Numbered from the stretch's first letter, positions 53,731 to 62,820 are shown. The stretch: DNA of 63,048 bases from Firmicutes bacterium AM31-12AC (GCA_003480425.1 QUJA01000015.1:1-63048), one strand, 5' to 3'. The notes: a model not told the origin generated them from the sequence alone. Made by a program: numbers and translations.

Positions 53731-54758
53731 AGTTTCAAAACCTCTCGGTAAAGCGGCTGTTTGGCTGGGTGGCAATAGGACTTGTCCTCTCCATGTCCGG
53801 GATCACCATAGCCCTGTTTTTTGTGACAAAACAGACGGCGGTGCTGCTGACGGGCGGAGCGATGCTGCTGTGCGCCCTTGCAGGGATCTTTGTACTGACG
53901 CAGGCATTTGGAAAGCGGCTGTCGCAGTTTACCGTAGACCTGTGCCAAACCTTAGACCACATGATCACCGGAAACGAAGCGCCAAAACGCCCGGAGGACA
54001 GTGAAACCCAGCTCGCCAGAATCGGGCACCGGCTGGCGAGACTTTACCAGATCATGCAGGAGAACCGTCGCCGGGTGGACGAGGAACGGCAGGAGTTACA
54101 GACCCTTGTATCGGATATTTCCCATCAGGTGAAAACGCCGGTAAGCAATCTGAAAATGGCGACGGACACCCTGCTGGAAAAGCCCATGACCGAGGCGGAG
54201 CGTACCGATTTTATCCGTGGAATCCGCACCCAGACAGATAAACTGGACTTTCTCTTTCAGGCTCTTGTGAAAACCTCACGGTTGGAAACGGGCGTAATCC
54301 AGTTGAATAAGAAACCGGTCTGCCTCTTTGATACCGTGGCGCAAGCCATGAGTGGGATCGTGTATGCAGCGGAAAAAAAGAAAATCGCTGTATCTGTGGA
54401 CTGCCCGGAGAATTTGACCTTTTCCCATGACAGCAAGTGGACATCCGAAGCCCTCTTTAACCTGTTGGACAATGCGGTGAAGTATACTCCGGCAGGTGGA
54501 AAAATTACGGTGTCGGTGATACCGTGGGAAATGTATGTGGAGATCAAAGTAGCCGATACCGGCAAGGGCATTTCCGAAAGTAATCAGGCTGCTATCTTCC
54601 GGCGCTTTTATCGTGAGGAAGAAGTACACGAGCAGCAGGGCGTGGGCATTGGCCTGTATCTGACCCGCGAGATCGTAACACGGCAGGGCGGCTACATCAA
54701 AGTGGTTTCTGAGCCGGGCAAGGGTTCAGAATTTTCCATTATGCTGCCGACAAAATAG
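53727..54758 (+). CDS. membrane sensor histidine kinase
   Basis: A 343-residue kinase paired with the preceding regulator. Two membrane helices (about 11-34 and 38-60) enclose almost no outside loop, the layout of intramembrane-sensing kinases that work with Bce-type transporters. The phosphoacceptor is H133 in SDISHQVKTPVSNLK. The ATPase domain has N box LFNLLDNAVKYTPAGGKI, G1 VADTGKGIS, and GVGIGLYLTREIV. The stop leaves 221 bases before the ABC ATPase, in which the second operator lies. Confidence 0.92.
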   Translation: MKFQNLSVKRLFGWVAIGLVLSMSGITIALFFVTKQTAVLLTGGAMLLCALAGIFVLTQAFGKRLSQFTVDLCQTLDHMITGNEAPKRPEDSETQLARIGHRLARLYQIMQENRRRVDEERQELQTLVSDISHQVKTPVSNLKMATDTLLEKPMTEAERTDFIRGIRTQTDKLDFLFQALVKTSRLETGVIQLNKKPVCLFDTVAQAMSGIVYAAEKKKIAVSVDCPENLTFSHDSKWTSEALFNLLDNAVKYTPAGGKITVSVIPWEMYVEIKVADTGKGISESNQAAIFRRFYREEEVHEQQGVGIGLYLTREIVTRQGGYIKVVSEPGKGSEFSIMLPTK

Positions 54759-54847
54759 AATGCGGCGGACGGTCATTCTCGGCTGCCCGCCGTAAGTCTT
54801 TTCGCAACAGTGTGCCGATAAAGCTGCCAGTGGCAGTTTTTCGGCGG

Positions 54848-54937
54848 AAATGTCCGAGCGTTGTAACATTTCACCCCCGATTTTCAATGAAATTTTTTGG
54901 CCGCTGTAACATTTCGCGGACATTTGGGTTTTACAAT
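54848..54937 (+). promoter_or_regulatory. promoter and double operator of the ABC transporter genes
   Basis: A copy of the 26-base operator (54901-54926) sits before TACAAT (54932-54937), exactly as before the regulator gene. Upstream, 54848-54872 is AAATGTCCGAG then TGTAACATTTC, a further half-site whose AAATGTCCG arm is inverted relative to CGGACATTT at 54917-54925. Confidence 0.75.
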
Positions 54938-54979
54938 AGCCTTATCAACAGGCAGAAAGCCTTGAAAGGAGTTTTGAGT

Positions 54980-55645
54980 ATGAGCGTTTTACAGGCGATT
55001 GATCTGAAAAAGTATTACGGCACAGAGCCGAACATTACCCGCGCCCTTGACGGTGTGAACTTCTCCGTGGAGGACGGTGAGTTTGTGGCCGTTGTGGGAA
55101 CATCCGGCAGCGGCAAGTCCACCCTGCTTCACATGATGGGCGGGCTGGACACTCCCACCAGCGGAACCGTGATCGTCCGGGGCGAAGAACTGGCAAAGAA
55201 GAACGATGAACAGCTTACCATCTTTCGCCGCCGCAACATCGGCTTTATCTTCCAGAACTATAACCTTGTTCCTATTCTGAATGTGTATGAGAACATCGTC
55301 CTGCCGGTGGAGCTGGACGGGGACACGGTGGATCAGAAGTTTTTGGACGAAATTGTTCACCTACTGGGGCTGGAAGATAAACTGAAAAATATGCCGAACA
55401 ATCTATCCGGCGGACAGCAGCAGCGTGTGGCGATTGCCCGCGCTCTGATTACCAAACCGGCTATTGTGCTGGCCGATGAGCCAACCGGTAACCTTGACAG
55501 CAAGACCAGCGCCGAGGTGCTGGGACTTATCAAGCGCACCAGCGCGGAGTTCCGGCAAACCGTTGTAATGATTACCCACAATGACGACATAGCCCGCCTT
55601 GCAGATCGGATTGTCCGCATTGAGGATGGCAGGATTGTGGAATAA
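54980..55645 (+). CDS. ABC transporter ATP-binding protein (MacB/Bce/LolD type)
   Basis: A 221-residue ATPase. Walker A is GTSGSGKST near residue 41, Q-loop FIFQNYNLVP near 93, signature LSGGQQQRVAIARAL near 142, Walker B VLADEPTGNLDS near 163, and the His switch MITHND near 200. The family partners with FtsX-like permeases such as the following gene. GAAAGGAG precedes the ATG. The likely role is detoxification of, or signalling for, antimicrobial peptides. It is richer in GC than the permease it partners. Confidence 0.94.
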   Translation: MSVLQAIDLKKYYGTEPNITRALDGVNFSVEDGEFVAVVGTSGSGKSTLLHMMGGLDTPTSGTVIVRGEELAKKNDEQLTIFRRRNIGFIFQNYNLVPILNVYENIVLPVELDGDTVDQKFLDEIVHLLGLEDKLKNMPNNLSGGQQQRVAIARALITKPAIVLADEPTGNLDSKTSAEVLGLIKRTSAEFRQTVVMITHNDDIARLADRIVRIEDGRIVE

Positions 55646-55659
55646 GGAGGTGGCAAGCT

Positions 55660-58151
55660 ATGACATGGCCTTTTGAAAATGATACCAGTGACATTGAAAA
55701 GAAGCTGGCAAAGCGCAGTTTGCATCGTGAACGGCAGCGTAATTTATTTGCAATCATTGCTCTTGTGCTAACTGCATTTATGATAACTGCGACATTCAGT
55801 ATTGGTTTTAGTTACTTTGAAACCTACCAAATGCAACAAATTCGGTTAATGGGAACTACCGCTGATGTCGGAATCACAAATGTAACAGAAAATCAGTTGG
55901 TTGAAATTTCAAAATCAAACCTTGTCCTTGACGTAGGTATACAGCAGCGTTTAGGCAGTGTTGATACAGAGCAACTGCAAAATGCGAGATTAGGTATAGC
56001 TTGGATAGATGATACCGAGTGGGAACACCACCGTCTTCCTACTATATCAGGTGTTGTAGGAAATTACCCATCAAGTAAAAACGAAATTATGCTACCTACA
56101 TGGGTGCTTGAACAGATGGGCATTTCTGATCCGCAAATAGGGATGGAGATTGTGTTGTCATACCAAATTGGCGATAGCTATGATTATGTCACGGACACCT
56201 TTTTGCTGTCGGGCTACTATACGGACTACATTCCAATGCGCACAAATAATCGTGGTTATGTTTATGTTTCATCCGCTTTTAAGGATAGCTTAAATGTATC
56301 ACTGGATAATAGTGTTACGGCAATGATCCGTTTTCAAGGCAATGATAATGCTGACAAAAACTGTGAAAGATTGCGGCGTGAGATTGACTTTACAGAAGGG
56401 CAAACATTTGAAATTGTGCCATTAGAACAGGCAAATGGTGGAACTATTATTTTAGCTGTAATAATTTTAGCAGTTTTTATATCCTTTAGCGGCTATCTGC
56501 TGATTTATAATATTCTTTATGTCTCTGTCATAAAAGATGTGCAATTCTATGGCCGTCTTAAAACGATTGGAACGACTCAAAGGCAGATAAAGAGAATTAT
56601 CTATAAGCAGGCAATCAGAATCTCTTGTATTGGTATTCCGATTGGTCTGTTACTTGGTGCGGTTGTTTCCTTTGGCATTGTTCCTTACTTCCTGAATATG
56701 ATGTATTCAACAAATTCTGATGTGGGAACAAAAGTATCTTTTTCGCCGTTTATTTTCATAGGAGCGGCTATATTTACGTTCATTACCGTTATGATTGCAA
56801 GCATGAAGCCCGCCAAAATTGCCGGAAGTGTTTCACCAATAGCAGCACTCCAATATACAGCAGCCAGCACAAAGAGCAGCGCCAGAAATTGTAGCAAAAT
56901 GAAGTTGTCCAGAATGGCATGGAACAATGTCTTTCGTAATGCTAAGAGTACAACCCTTGTTTTTGCATCGCTTTTTTTCGGCCTTTCCTTGTTCCTTGTC
57001 GTCACAGGGCTATTACATGGTTTAAGCCGGAGAATTATGTGAGCCAATGGGGAGTAAGCGATTTTGCACTCACATATAGTATCCACGAAAGAGAAGATTT
57101 AATTTCCAGCGAAATGGTTTCAGAGATTGGTCAGCTTGACGGCATTGAGAATTTGAGGTTGACCTATGCACCTTATCCTCAAGTAGCAGTAGATGTTGTA
57201 TATGACGATGCTGTATTTCACGAGTTTCTTGCGTCATTAGACGGAGTAAACGGCATTGATTTTTCTGATCCGGCAAAATTAGAAAATTATCAGCAAAACT
57301 TTTTTAGCGGGGTTTTTGGAATTGACAGTGCATATTTGGAAGAAATCAATAAAACCTTAAACTTGCCTATTGACACGTCTGCCTTTGAACAAGGAAAGGT
57401 TGTGCTGCTGTCCAAAACAGTAGAAGACCTTATTCAGCCGGGGCAGGAAATAACAATCCAGACGCAGAACGGACAGCATTCCTTTATTGTAGCGAACGGT
57501 TATTTGAATGAAGGGTTTCGAGCAGGAGGAGGCAATGAGAGAGGGACGGCTCCTGATTTGTATATTAGTCAAACAGCTTTGAAAGAACTCTTTCCGCAAT
57601 ATAGAGTGTTCCGCGTGGCCTTTGATACGGATGGTCAACATGACGAAAGTATACTGCAAGAATTAAAGCAAATCACCGCATCACAAGCTAACATTGATAT
57701 TATATCCCGATATGAACGGCGAGAAGAAATGCAGGAATATCTCATTACAGCAAAGGTTTTAGGAACAGGGTTGTCCGTGATCCTGCTGCTTGTTGGTGTC
57801 ATGAACTTTGTCAATACAATGGTTGTCAATGTAAATACTCGGCGCTATGAATTAGCTGTTCTTGAAAGCATTGGAATGACAAAGCGACAAATCAAACGAA
57901 TGCTATTTATGGAAGGTTTCTATTATTGGGGCGTTTCCCTTTCCCTTGCAGTCACCATTGGAACAGCAATCTTCATCTTGCTATATATGATTTTTAGTAA
58001 AGTGGCCTATTATGCTGTTTTCTCCTATCCATTTATCCCGCTGGTGCTGGTGTCTGGACTGGTGTTGCTAATCTGCCTTATTGTGCCTATATGGGTCTAC
58101 AAAACTGACGTTAACCTTCCAGTTGTGGAGCGATTGCGGTTGACAGAGTGA
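55660..58151 (+). pseudogene. FtsX-like ABC permease, apparent -1 frameshift
   Basis: A permease of about 830 residues split in two frames. The first (55660-57042) has an N-terminal membrane helix (FAIIALVLTAFMITATFSIG), a large extracellular domain and the first FtsX membrane domain (SVIKDVQFYGRLKTIGTTQR), then ends GLSRRIM. The second frame (to 58151) starts SQWGVSDFALTYSIH, continues with another outside domain and the second FtsX domain (RRYELAVLESIGMTKRQIKR). One C missing at 57027-57028 would restore Leu-Ser-Pro-Glu-Asn-Tyr-Val-Ser-Gln and unite them. It is AT-rich compared with the ATPase gene. Confidence 0.9.
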
Positions 58152-58249
58152 GTTTAATCAAATAGCAAAACATCCTTAGATCAATCATATCGAAGCGGAG
58201 CAGATTTTAGCTGCTCCGCTTCTTTAGTATTTTTCAAAAAATTCTTTTG

Positions 58250-58326
58250 AAATGTCCGAGCTTTGTAACAATTCAGCCTGTTTTTCTGTCGAAATCAAAG
58301 GCACCTCGGACATTTGTGTAACATTT
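58250..58326. promoter_or_regulatory. orphan copy of the two-component operator
   Basis: AAATGTCCGAG (58250-58260) and CTCGGACATTT (58305-58315) are perfect inverted arms. 58250-58274 matches the upstream operator at 54848-54872 at 23 of 25 positions; TGTAACA occurs at 58264 and 58317. No gene with matching spacing starts downstream, so a former member of the regulon may have been lost here. The rest of 58152-58529 shows no convincing gene. Confidence 0.65.
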
Positions 58327-58529
58327 GTAGTTTATGCTTGTGGTAAATCAATAAGAAACATCTGCCTCCACAGCGGGGAAAAGAAAAAAACCGCTGACGG
58401 GCAGATCATTTCCCATGCAAACCCACATAGCTGATACGGCGGTTTTGAGTAGATCAAGGCCGCTGTTTCTTTTTGCTTTTCCAACGATGCTCATGCAATC
58501 AAGAGGGCGGTATATAGGAGGATACCGCC

Positions 58530-58637
58530 ATGTCAACTTTTGTCATTCATACCACCCATGAGCTGCACCAATTAAAAAAAGCCTTGCCCCTCCTCTGGGG
58601 AGATATGATTATCTATCGGCATTATCATTCCAATTAA
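58530..58637 (+). CDS. 35-residue small protein
   Basis: MSTFVIHTTHELHQLKKALP through IIYRHYHSN, preceded by AGGAGGATACC, and followed after 27 bases by a terminator. The translation signals are good. Its hydrophobic and His-rich composition and short length suggest a regulatory peptide or leader, or a decayed larger gene. Not recognised. Confidence 0.5.
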   Translation: MSTFVIHTTHELHQLKKALPLLWGDMIIYRHYHSN

Positions 58638-58664
58638 AACAGAAGAATTATGGTTATTTTTGTT

Positions 58665-58700
58665 GCGCCAGTTTCCCATTGTGTGGAGCTGGCGCTTTTT
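58665..58700 (+). terminator. intrinsic terminator upstream of the sigma-like gene
   Basis: GCGCCAG (58665-58671) and CTGGCGC (58689-58695) followed by TTTTT. It isolates, or attenuates, transcription entering the sigma-xis-int region. A further small palindrome, TCGGGAA/TTCCCGA, is at 58713-58728. Confidence 0.75.
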
Positions 58701-58749
58701 GCTGTCGATTTTTCGGGAAAGTTCCCGAAGTACGTCGCTGCCGTTCCCC

Positions 58750-58797
58750 ACCTCCATTCGATTCACCCGTCAATCACCCGTGAATCGAAATGGAGGT
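58750..58797 (+). promoter_or_regulatory. long hairpin sequestering the ribosome binding site of the sigma-like gene
   Basis: Bases 58750-58766 pair with 58780-58797: 17 base pairs with one bulged A. The right arm ends in TGGAGG, the ribosome binding site for ATG 58803, and the left arm begins ACCTCCA. The 13-base loop and its edges carry two TCACCCGT direct repeats (58763 and 58774). Translation should be blocked until something opens the stem. Confidence 0.7.
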
Positions 58798-58802
58798 ACA
58801 TA

Positions 58803-59216
58803 ATGAAGAAAATTAACCTTCGGGAGCTTTATCCTGATGTTTATACAACAGACTTTTTTGTAGATGTGACAGAGGAAGTAATGGAGACTATTCGGGCAGC
58901 TGAACGTGCGGAGGCTGCGTATGAGCGAAAGATGTATCGTTATAAAGCACAGTATTCTCTGGATTGCGAGAATGGCATTGAAAATGCGGTGTTGTTGAAG
59001 CCGCAAACACCGGAGATGGTTCTGGAGGAAAAACAGTTTCAGGAGCAGATCTATGCTGCTGTGATGAAGCTGCCGGAAAAACAGGCAAAGAGGATTTATG
59101 CCAGATACTACCTGGGAATGACGGTAAATGAAATTGCTGAAGTAGAAGGTGTAGACCCAAGCCGTGTCCGTGACAGCATCCGGCGAGGTTTAAAGCAGCT
59201 CGGAAAGTATTTTTGA
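58803..59216 (+). CDS. sigma-70 region 4-like regulator near the excision genes
   Basis: A 137-residue protein. KKINLRELYPDVYTTDFFVD starts it; the central part is charged (EVMETIRAAERAEAAYERKM), and the C-terminal HTH (LPEKQAKRIYARYYLGMTVN, GVDPSRVRDSIRRGLKQLGK) is a sigma region-4-like fold. Location upstream of the xis and int genes suggests control of excision. ATG 58803 follows the sequestered TGGAGG; the longer upstream frame runs through the hairpin and terminator and is not credible. Confidence 0.85.
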   Translation: MKKINLRELYPDVYTTDFFVDVTEEVMETIRAAERAEAAYERKMYRYKAQYSLDCENGIENAVLLKPQTPEMVLEEKQFQEQIYAAVMKLPEKQAKRIYARYYLGMTVNEIAEVEGVDPSRVRDSIRRGLKQLGKYF

Positions 59217-59754
59217 TAAAGTTTCATTTGATGCGCCTGTTTTTTGCTTTTTTTGTCAGTGTTAATAAGAAGGACAAGTTTTCCTCCTTCATCAAGTACA
59301 TTGACAATCGAATAGACAGCACAACAGGTACATAACCCATGTACGAGCGAATATGAAACGCCGCGAAGATGGAGCAGTCAGGGAGGTGATGAAAAGACTG
59401 CTTCGGAGCGATCTACGATTTCATAAAACGGATTGTGGCAGATCCGGCGCGATGACTGCATGGGGGCTTAAAGATACTTCCTCACGGCCCGCCAAAGACT
59501 TGGGGGGAACCCTGCGGCACACGATACGAACGATGCTGCGGAGTTATGACAGCCGCGCCAGCGGAGACCTGTTGTGTTCCCATCGTCAGGGGGCGTGGCA
59601 AATGAGACGAAAGCTGAGGTTTATAAATAGGGAGCGTTTACAGCTTCCTGTTCAAAATCAGATACCATGCGCTGGCAGTTTCGGCTGCCAGCGTATTCAT
59701 GTGGCTTTGAACAAACACGATGACAAACTTGACAGATTGGAGGGAATATGCTTT
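59217..59754 (+). other. long non-coding region before the excisionase gene
   Basis: A 538-base region without a convincing gene. An in-frame extension of the xis reading frame back to 59353 has no ribosome binding site support and low-quality composition. Features seen: TTGACA at 59301 without a matching -10, GC-rich repeats with CGCGCCAGCGGAG-type motifs near 59555, and a perfect 9-bp hairpin CGCTGGCAG/CTGCCAGCG (59670-59693). It may encode an untranslated regulatory RNA or carry integrase/excisionase sites. Confidence 0.5.
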
Positions 59755-59985
59755 ATGGAAAAACTTATTACACGAAAAGAAGCAGCAGAAATTTTAGGTA
59801 TCAGCATTGCAACGCTGGACGCGGCCCGTAACAATGGTCTTATTTCTTATGTGCAATATGTGCAGAATGGCTGTGTGTACTTTACCTCAGCGGGCCTTCA
59901 GGAGTATATCGCAAAATGCACCCACAGAGCAAAGCCAGCAGAAAAGAACGCAACTTATCGTAAACCTCGCAGAGCTGGAGTGTGA
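59755..59985 (+). CDS. excisionase-like HTH protein
   Basis: A 76-residue MerR/Xis-type DNA-binding protein: EKLITRKEAAEILGISIATL is a winged-helix HTH, followed by DAARNNGLISYVQYVQNGCV and a basic tail (RKPRRAGV). Size and position before the integrase correspond to excisionases of Tn916-like elements. ATG 59755 is 9 bases after GGAGGG. It should bend att DNA to favour excision. Confidence 0.85.
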   Translation: MEKLITRKEAAEILGISIATLDAARNNGLISYVQYVQNGCVYFTSAGLQEYIAKCTHRAKPAEKNATYRKPRRAGV

Positions 59986-60069
59986 GCCGGTCCGTATCCT
60001 TGTCGAAATCATAATGGTCTGATAAAACATAGATACAGCGCTGGAGTCTATTCTTAGGAGGTGACGGAA

Positions 60070-61287
60070 TTGGCCAAACGGCAAACAATAATTCCTCAAT
60101 ATGGCACAGTTATGAAAAGAGGTGTCCTATATTATAGGACCAGAATCAAAGACGCGAATGGTAAGCTCGTAGCTATCTACGCAAAAACACCTGAAGAACT
60201 ATACAACAAAGAAACGCTTGCGTTGGAACAGATTGAGAATGCCACTTTTCATCGGAAAACGCCCACAGTTGCAGAGTATTGTGAAAAGTGGCTGCTGATG
60301 CAGTCGGTTCATGTACGAGCTACTACTTTGACGGATTACACCTCAAAGGTTAGGCGGCATATTATAGCGGAATTGGGAGATAAACGGATGGGTGAGGTTA
60401 GCCTGGATGATATTCAGCTTGCCCTTGTTCCGGTTTCCAAAAAATCTGCATCGGTTTATAAATCTGTGGTAATCCTTTACAAATCTATCTTTCGCGCAGC
60501 GATGGAAAGCAGGATTATTGACCACAACCCAACGATTTATCTGACAACAAAAGGTGGCGGTGTTCCACAAGAGGATCGTCAGGCTTTGACAGATGAACAG
60601 GTGGAGCGCCTTTTGGATGCTATCCGAGATTTGCCGCCTTATGTCTTTGTCATGATTGGTTTATATGCAGGGCTACGTCGGGAAGAAATTCTTGCTCTGC
60701 AATGGGATTCAGTATATCTGGATACAGATACTCCATATCTGACGGTAAGACGGGCATGGCACACCGAACATAACAGACCGGTGATTTCGGATGAATTGAA
60801 AACCAAGGCTGCGGAGAGAAATATCCCCCTTCCTGTTTGCTTGGCTGAGTGTTTGAAAGCAGCAAAGGAAACTTCGACTTCGGAGTATGTGGTTTCAAAC
60901 CGGGATGGCGAACCGCTGTCCTACACGCAGTTTAAGCGACTTTGGCAGTATATTGTTACGAGGACGGTCAAGGAGCGGAGCTATTATCGGTATGAAGATG
61001 GAAAAAGAGTAAAGCATACTGTCACACCTGTCTTGGGAGAAAAGGCTGCTCATAACGGAAAAGTGGTTTACAGTCTGGACTTTGAAGTAACACCCCATCA
61101 GCTGCGGCATACTTACATTACCAATCTCATTCATGCATCGGTAGATCCCAAAACGGTTCAATACCTGGCAGGCCATGAAAGCAGCAAGATTACCATGGAC
61201 ATTTATGCAAAGGTTAAGTACAACAGACCAGATGAGCTGGTCAGATCAATGAACTGTGCGTTTGCAAGCTGGGATGCAGTACAGTAA
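60070..61287 (+). CDS. tyrosine site-specific integrase, copy 1
   Basis: A 405-residue Tn916-type integrase. An N-terminal arm-binding domain (AKRQTIIPQYGTVMKRGVLY), the core-binding domain (PTVAEYCEKWLLMQSVHVRA) and the catalytic domain follow: Arg in YAGLRREEILALQWDSVY, HQLRHTY, GHESSKITMDIYAKV with the tyrosine. TTG 60070 is preferred because AGGAGG lies 8 bases upstream, and it matches the start of copy 2; GTG 60061 would place the start inside the ribosome binding site. It probably recombines the rpsI att sites. Confidence 0.92.
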   Translation: MAKRQTIIPQYGTVMKRGVLYYRTRIKDANGKLVAIYAKTPEELYNKETLALEQIENATFHRKTPTVAEYCEKWLLMQSVHVRATTLTDYTSKVRRHIIAELGDKRMGEVSLDDIQLALVPVSKKSASVYKSVVILYKSIFRAAMESRIIDHNPTIYLTTKGGGVPQEDRQALTDEQVERLLDAIRDLPPYVFVMIGLYAGLRREEILALQWDSVYLDTDTPYLTVRRAWHTEHNRPVISDELKTKAAERNIPLPVCLAECLKAAKETSTSEYVVSNRDGEPLSYTQFKRLWQYIVTRTVKERSYYRYEDGKRVKHTVTPVLGEKAAHNGKVVYSLDFEVTPHQLRHTYITNLIHASVDPKTVQYLAGHESSKITMDIYAKVKYNRPDELVRSMNCAFASWDAVQ

Positions 61288-61434
61288 TAACAAATAGGAA
61301 ATGAAGCAGGAGCGAGGCAAGGATGTCTCGCTCTTTGTTTTACCTCAGCCGTATCTTTGATTAAATCGAGGCTTTCTGATAAAAAGAGAGTGTAGATACG
61401 GAGACTACACATTATCAAGAAAGGACGATCAAAG

Positions 61435-62645
61435 ATGGCAAAAAAGAAAACACAGATCCCGAAGTACGGGACCATTACATTGAAAGGAATCCAGTATTAC
61501 AGAACCAGGATTACGGATGCAGATGGCAAAGAGTTGAGTTTGTATGCCGCAACTTGTGAAGAATTGTATGAGAAGCAGTTAGAGGCCCGGAAGCAGGTGG
61601 AAGAAATTATCTTTCACCGGCAGCACCCGACAGTAGCCGAGTATGGAGAGAAGTGGCTGCTGATGCAGTCGGCAAAGGTGTCTGCGTCTACACTCAGAGG
61701 TTATACGAGGGATATGACAAACTATATCATAAAACCTCTGGGAGAGATGTATATGGAAGAAGTGACCGCTGACGATATTCGGCTGGCGCTTGTTCCATTG
61801 TCAAAGAAATCGGAAGGCTTATACAATAAGGTCAATATGCTACTCAAGTGCATTTTTTATGCGGCAGAGAGAAACCAAATTCTTGAACACAATCCCTGTG
61901 CGGGAATATCCGGTAAAGGCGGAAAACCGACAAAAAAGAAGGAGGCATTGACAGATCAGCAGGTAGCCGTGCTTCTGGATACAGTCAAGGGACTTCCTCC
62001 ATATTTGTTTATTATGCTCGGTTTGTATTCCGGTCTGCGTCGGGAAGAAATTCTTGCACTGCAATGGGATTGTGTATTTCTGGACGAGGATACACCTTAT
62101 CTATCGGTGAGGCGGGCATGGCGTACAGAGCATAACAGACCCGTGATTTCTACGGTGCTAAAGACTCCGGCGGCAAAAAGGGATATTCCGATACCGAAGT
62201 GTTTGGTGGATTGTCTGAGAGAAACGAAAGAAAATTCCATATCAGATTATGTGATTGCTGACAGCAAAGGAGAGCCGCTGGCTGCTTCGCAGTTTCAAAG
62301 AGTGTGGCAGTATGTCGTTGTCCGCTCCACTAAGCCCCGGAACTATTATAAGTATGTGAATGGCAGAGCATCAAATACACGGTTACCCCAACGCTGGGCA
62401 TGACCCAGAAAAATCAACCCAAAATCAGATATACGCTGGACTTTGATGTAACCCCGCATCAGCTGCGGCACACTTACATTACCAATCTTCTCTATGCTGG
62501 TGTTGATCCAAAGACCGTCCAATACCTTGCCGGACACGAAAACAGCAAAACAACTATGGACATCTATGCAAAAGTGAAGTACAATAAACCAGAGGAGCTG
62601 TTTGGGGTAGTAAATGGTGCGTTTCATCAGGCTATTGCTGAATGA
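61435..62645 (+). pseudogene. tyrosine site-specific integrase, copy 2, apparent -1 frameshift
   Basis: A clear paralogue of copy 1 (AKKKTQIPKYGTITLKGIQY; YSGLRREEILALQWDCVFLD). The frame runs to 62403, where it ends NTRLPQRWA. The other frame continues KYTVTPTLGMTQKNQPKIRY and, from ATG 62400, carries HQLRHTY, GHENSKTTMDIYAKV and the end at 62645. One A missing near 62365 (GGCAGAG for GGCAAGAG) rejoins them. All catalytic residues are intact once restored. Being nearest the right att site, it may be the true integrase for rpsI. Confidence 0.9.
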
Positions 62646-62744
62646 AAAAAGGCCGTTTTTTATGGTCCGCACACCGGATAACTGAGAGGCAGAAAGCCGG
62701 AAAAGCCCGGAGTATCAAGGGAAAACAGCTCAAAAACTCGCGCA

Positions 62745-62796
62745 GTACGGTCTCAAAGCAGCCCGTCGCGCTCCGCAGTTCAGCAAACGTTAATCG
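62745..62796 (+). repeat. right ICE attachment site (attR), rpsI 3'-end copy
   Basis: The 52 bases duplicate the last 49 coding bases and stop of rpsI (49/52 identical to 8578-8629). It is followed by chromosomal-looking AT-rich sequence and a terminator, so this copy likely carries the original rpsI tail. The stretch 62646-62744 between the integrase and attR shows no gene. Confidence 0.92.
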
Positions 62797-62820
62797 TTGT
62801 TGTTCAATATTGTATTTTCT

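Larger units (their letters stand above)
8578..62796. mobile_element. integrative conjugative element inserted in rpsI
   Basis: The boundaries are set by the 52-base rpsI-end direct repeats. Inside are all the parts of a conjugative element: ParA/ParB, a replication-type protein, coupling ATPase and a mating channel (VirB4, VirB6-like, PrgI-like and CHAP-domain proteins), topoisomerase III, helicase/methylase protein, MobC and relaxase, cargo, excisionase-like protein and two tyrosine recombinases next to the right end. Base composition rises clearly on entering it. Gene content and order resemble the Tn1549/CTn-like elements of Clostridia (CD1107-CD1112-type genes). A second element is inserted at 15365-24600. 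Confidence 0.95.

Noticed and set aside
58650..58802. N-terminal extension of the sigma-like gene
   Set aside because: It would read through the terminator and the ribosome-binding-site hairpin; ATG 58803 has a proper Shine-Dalgarno.
59353..59754. N-terminal extension of the excisionase-like gene
   Set aside because: The protein is normal in size from 59755, where a ribosome binding site exists; the extension has no family resemblance.
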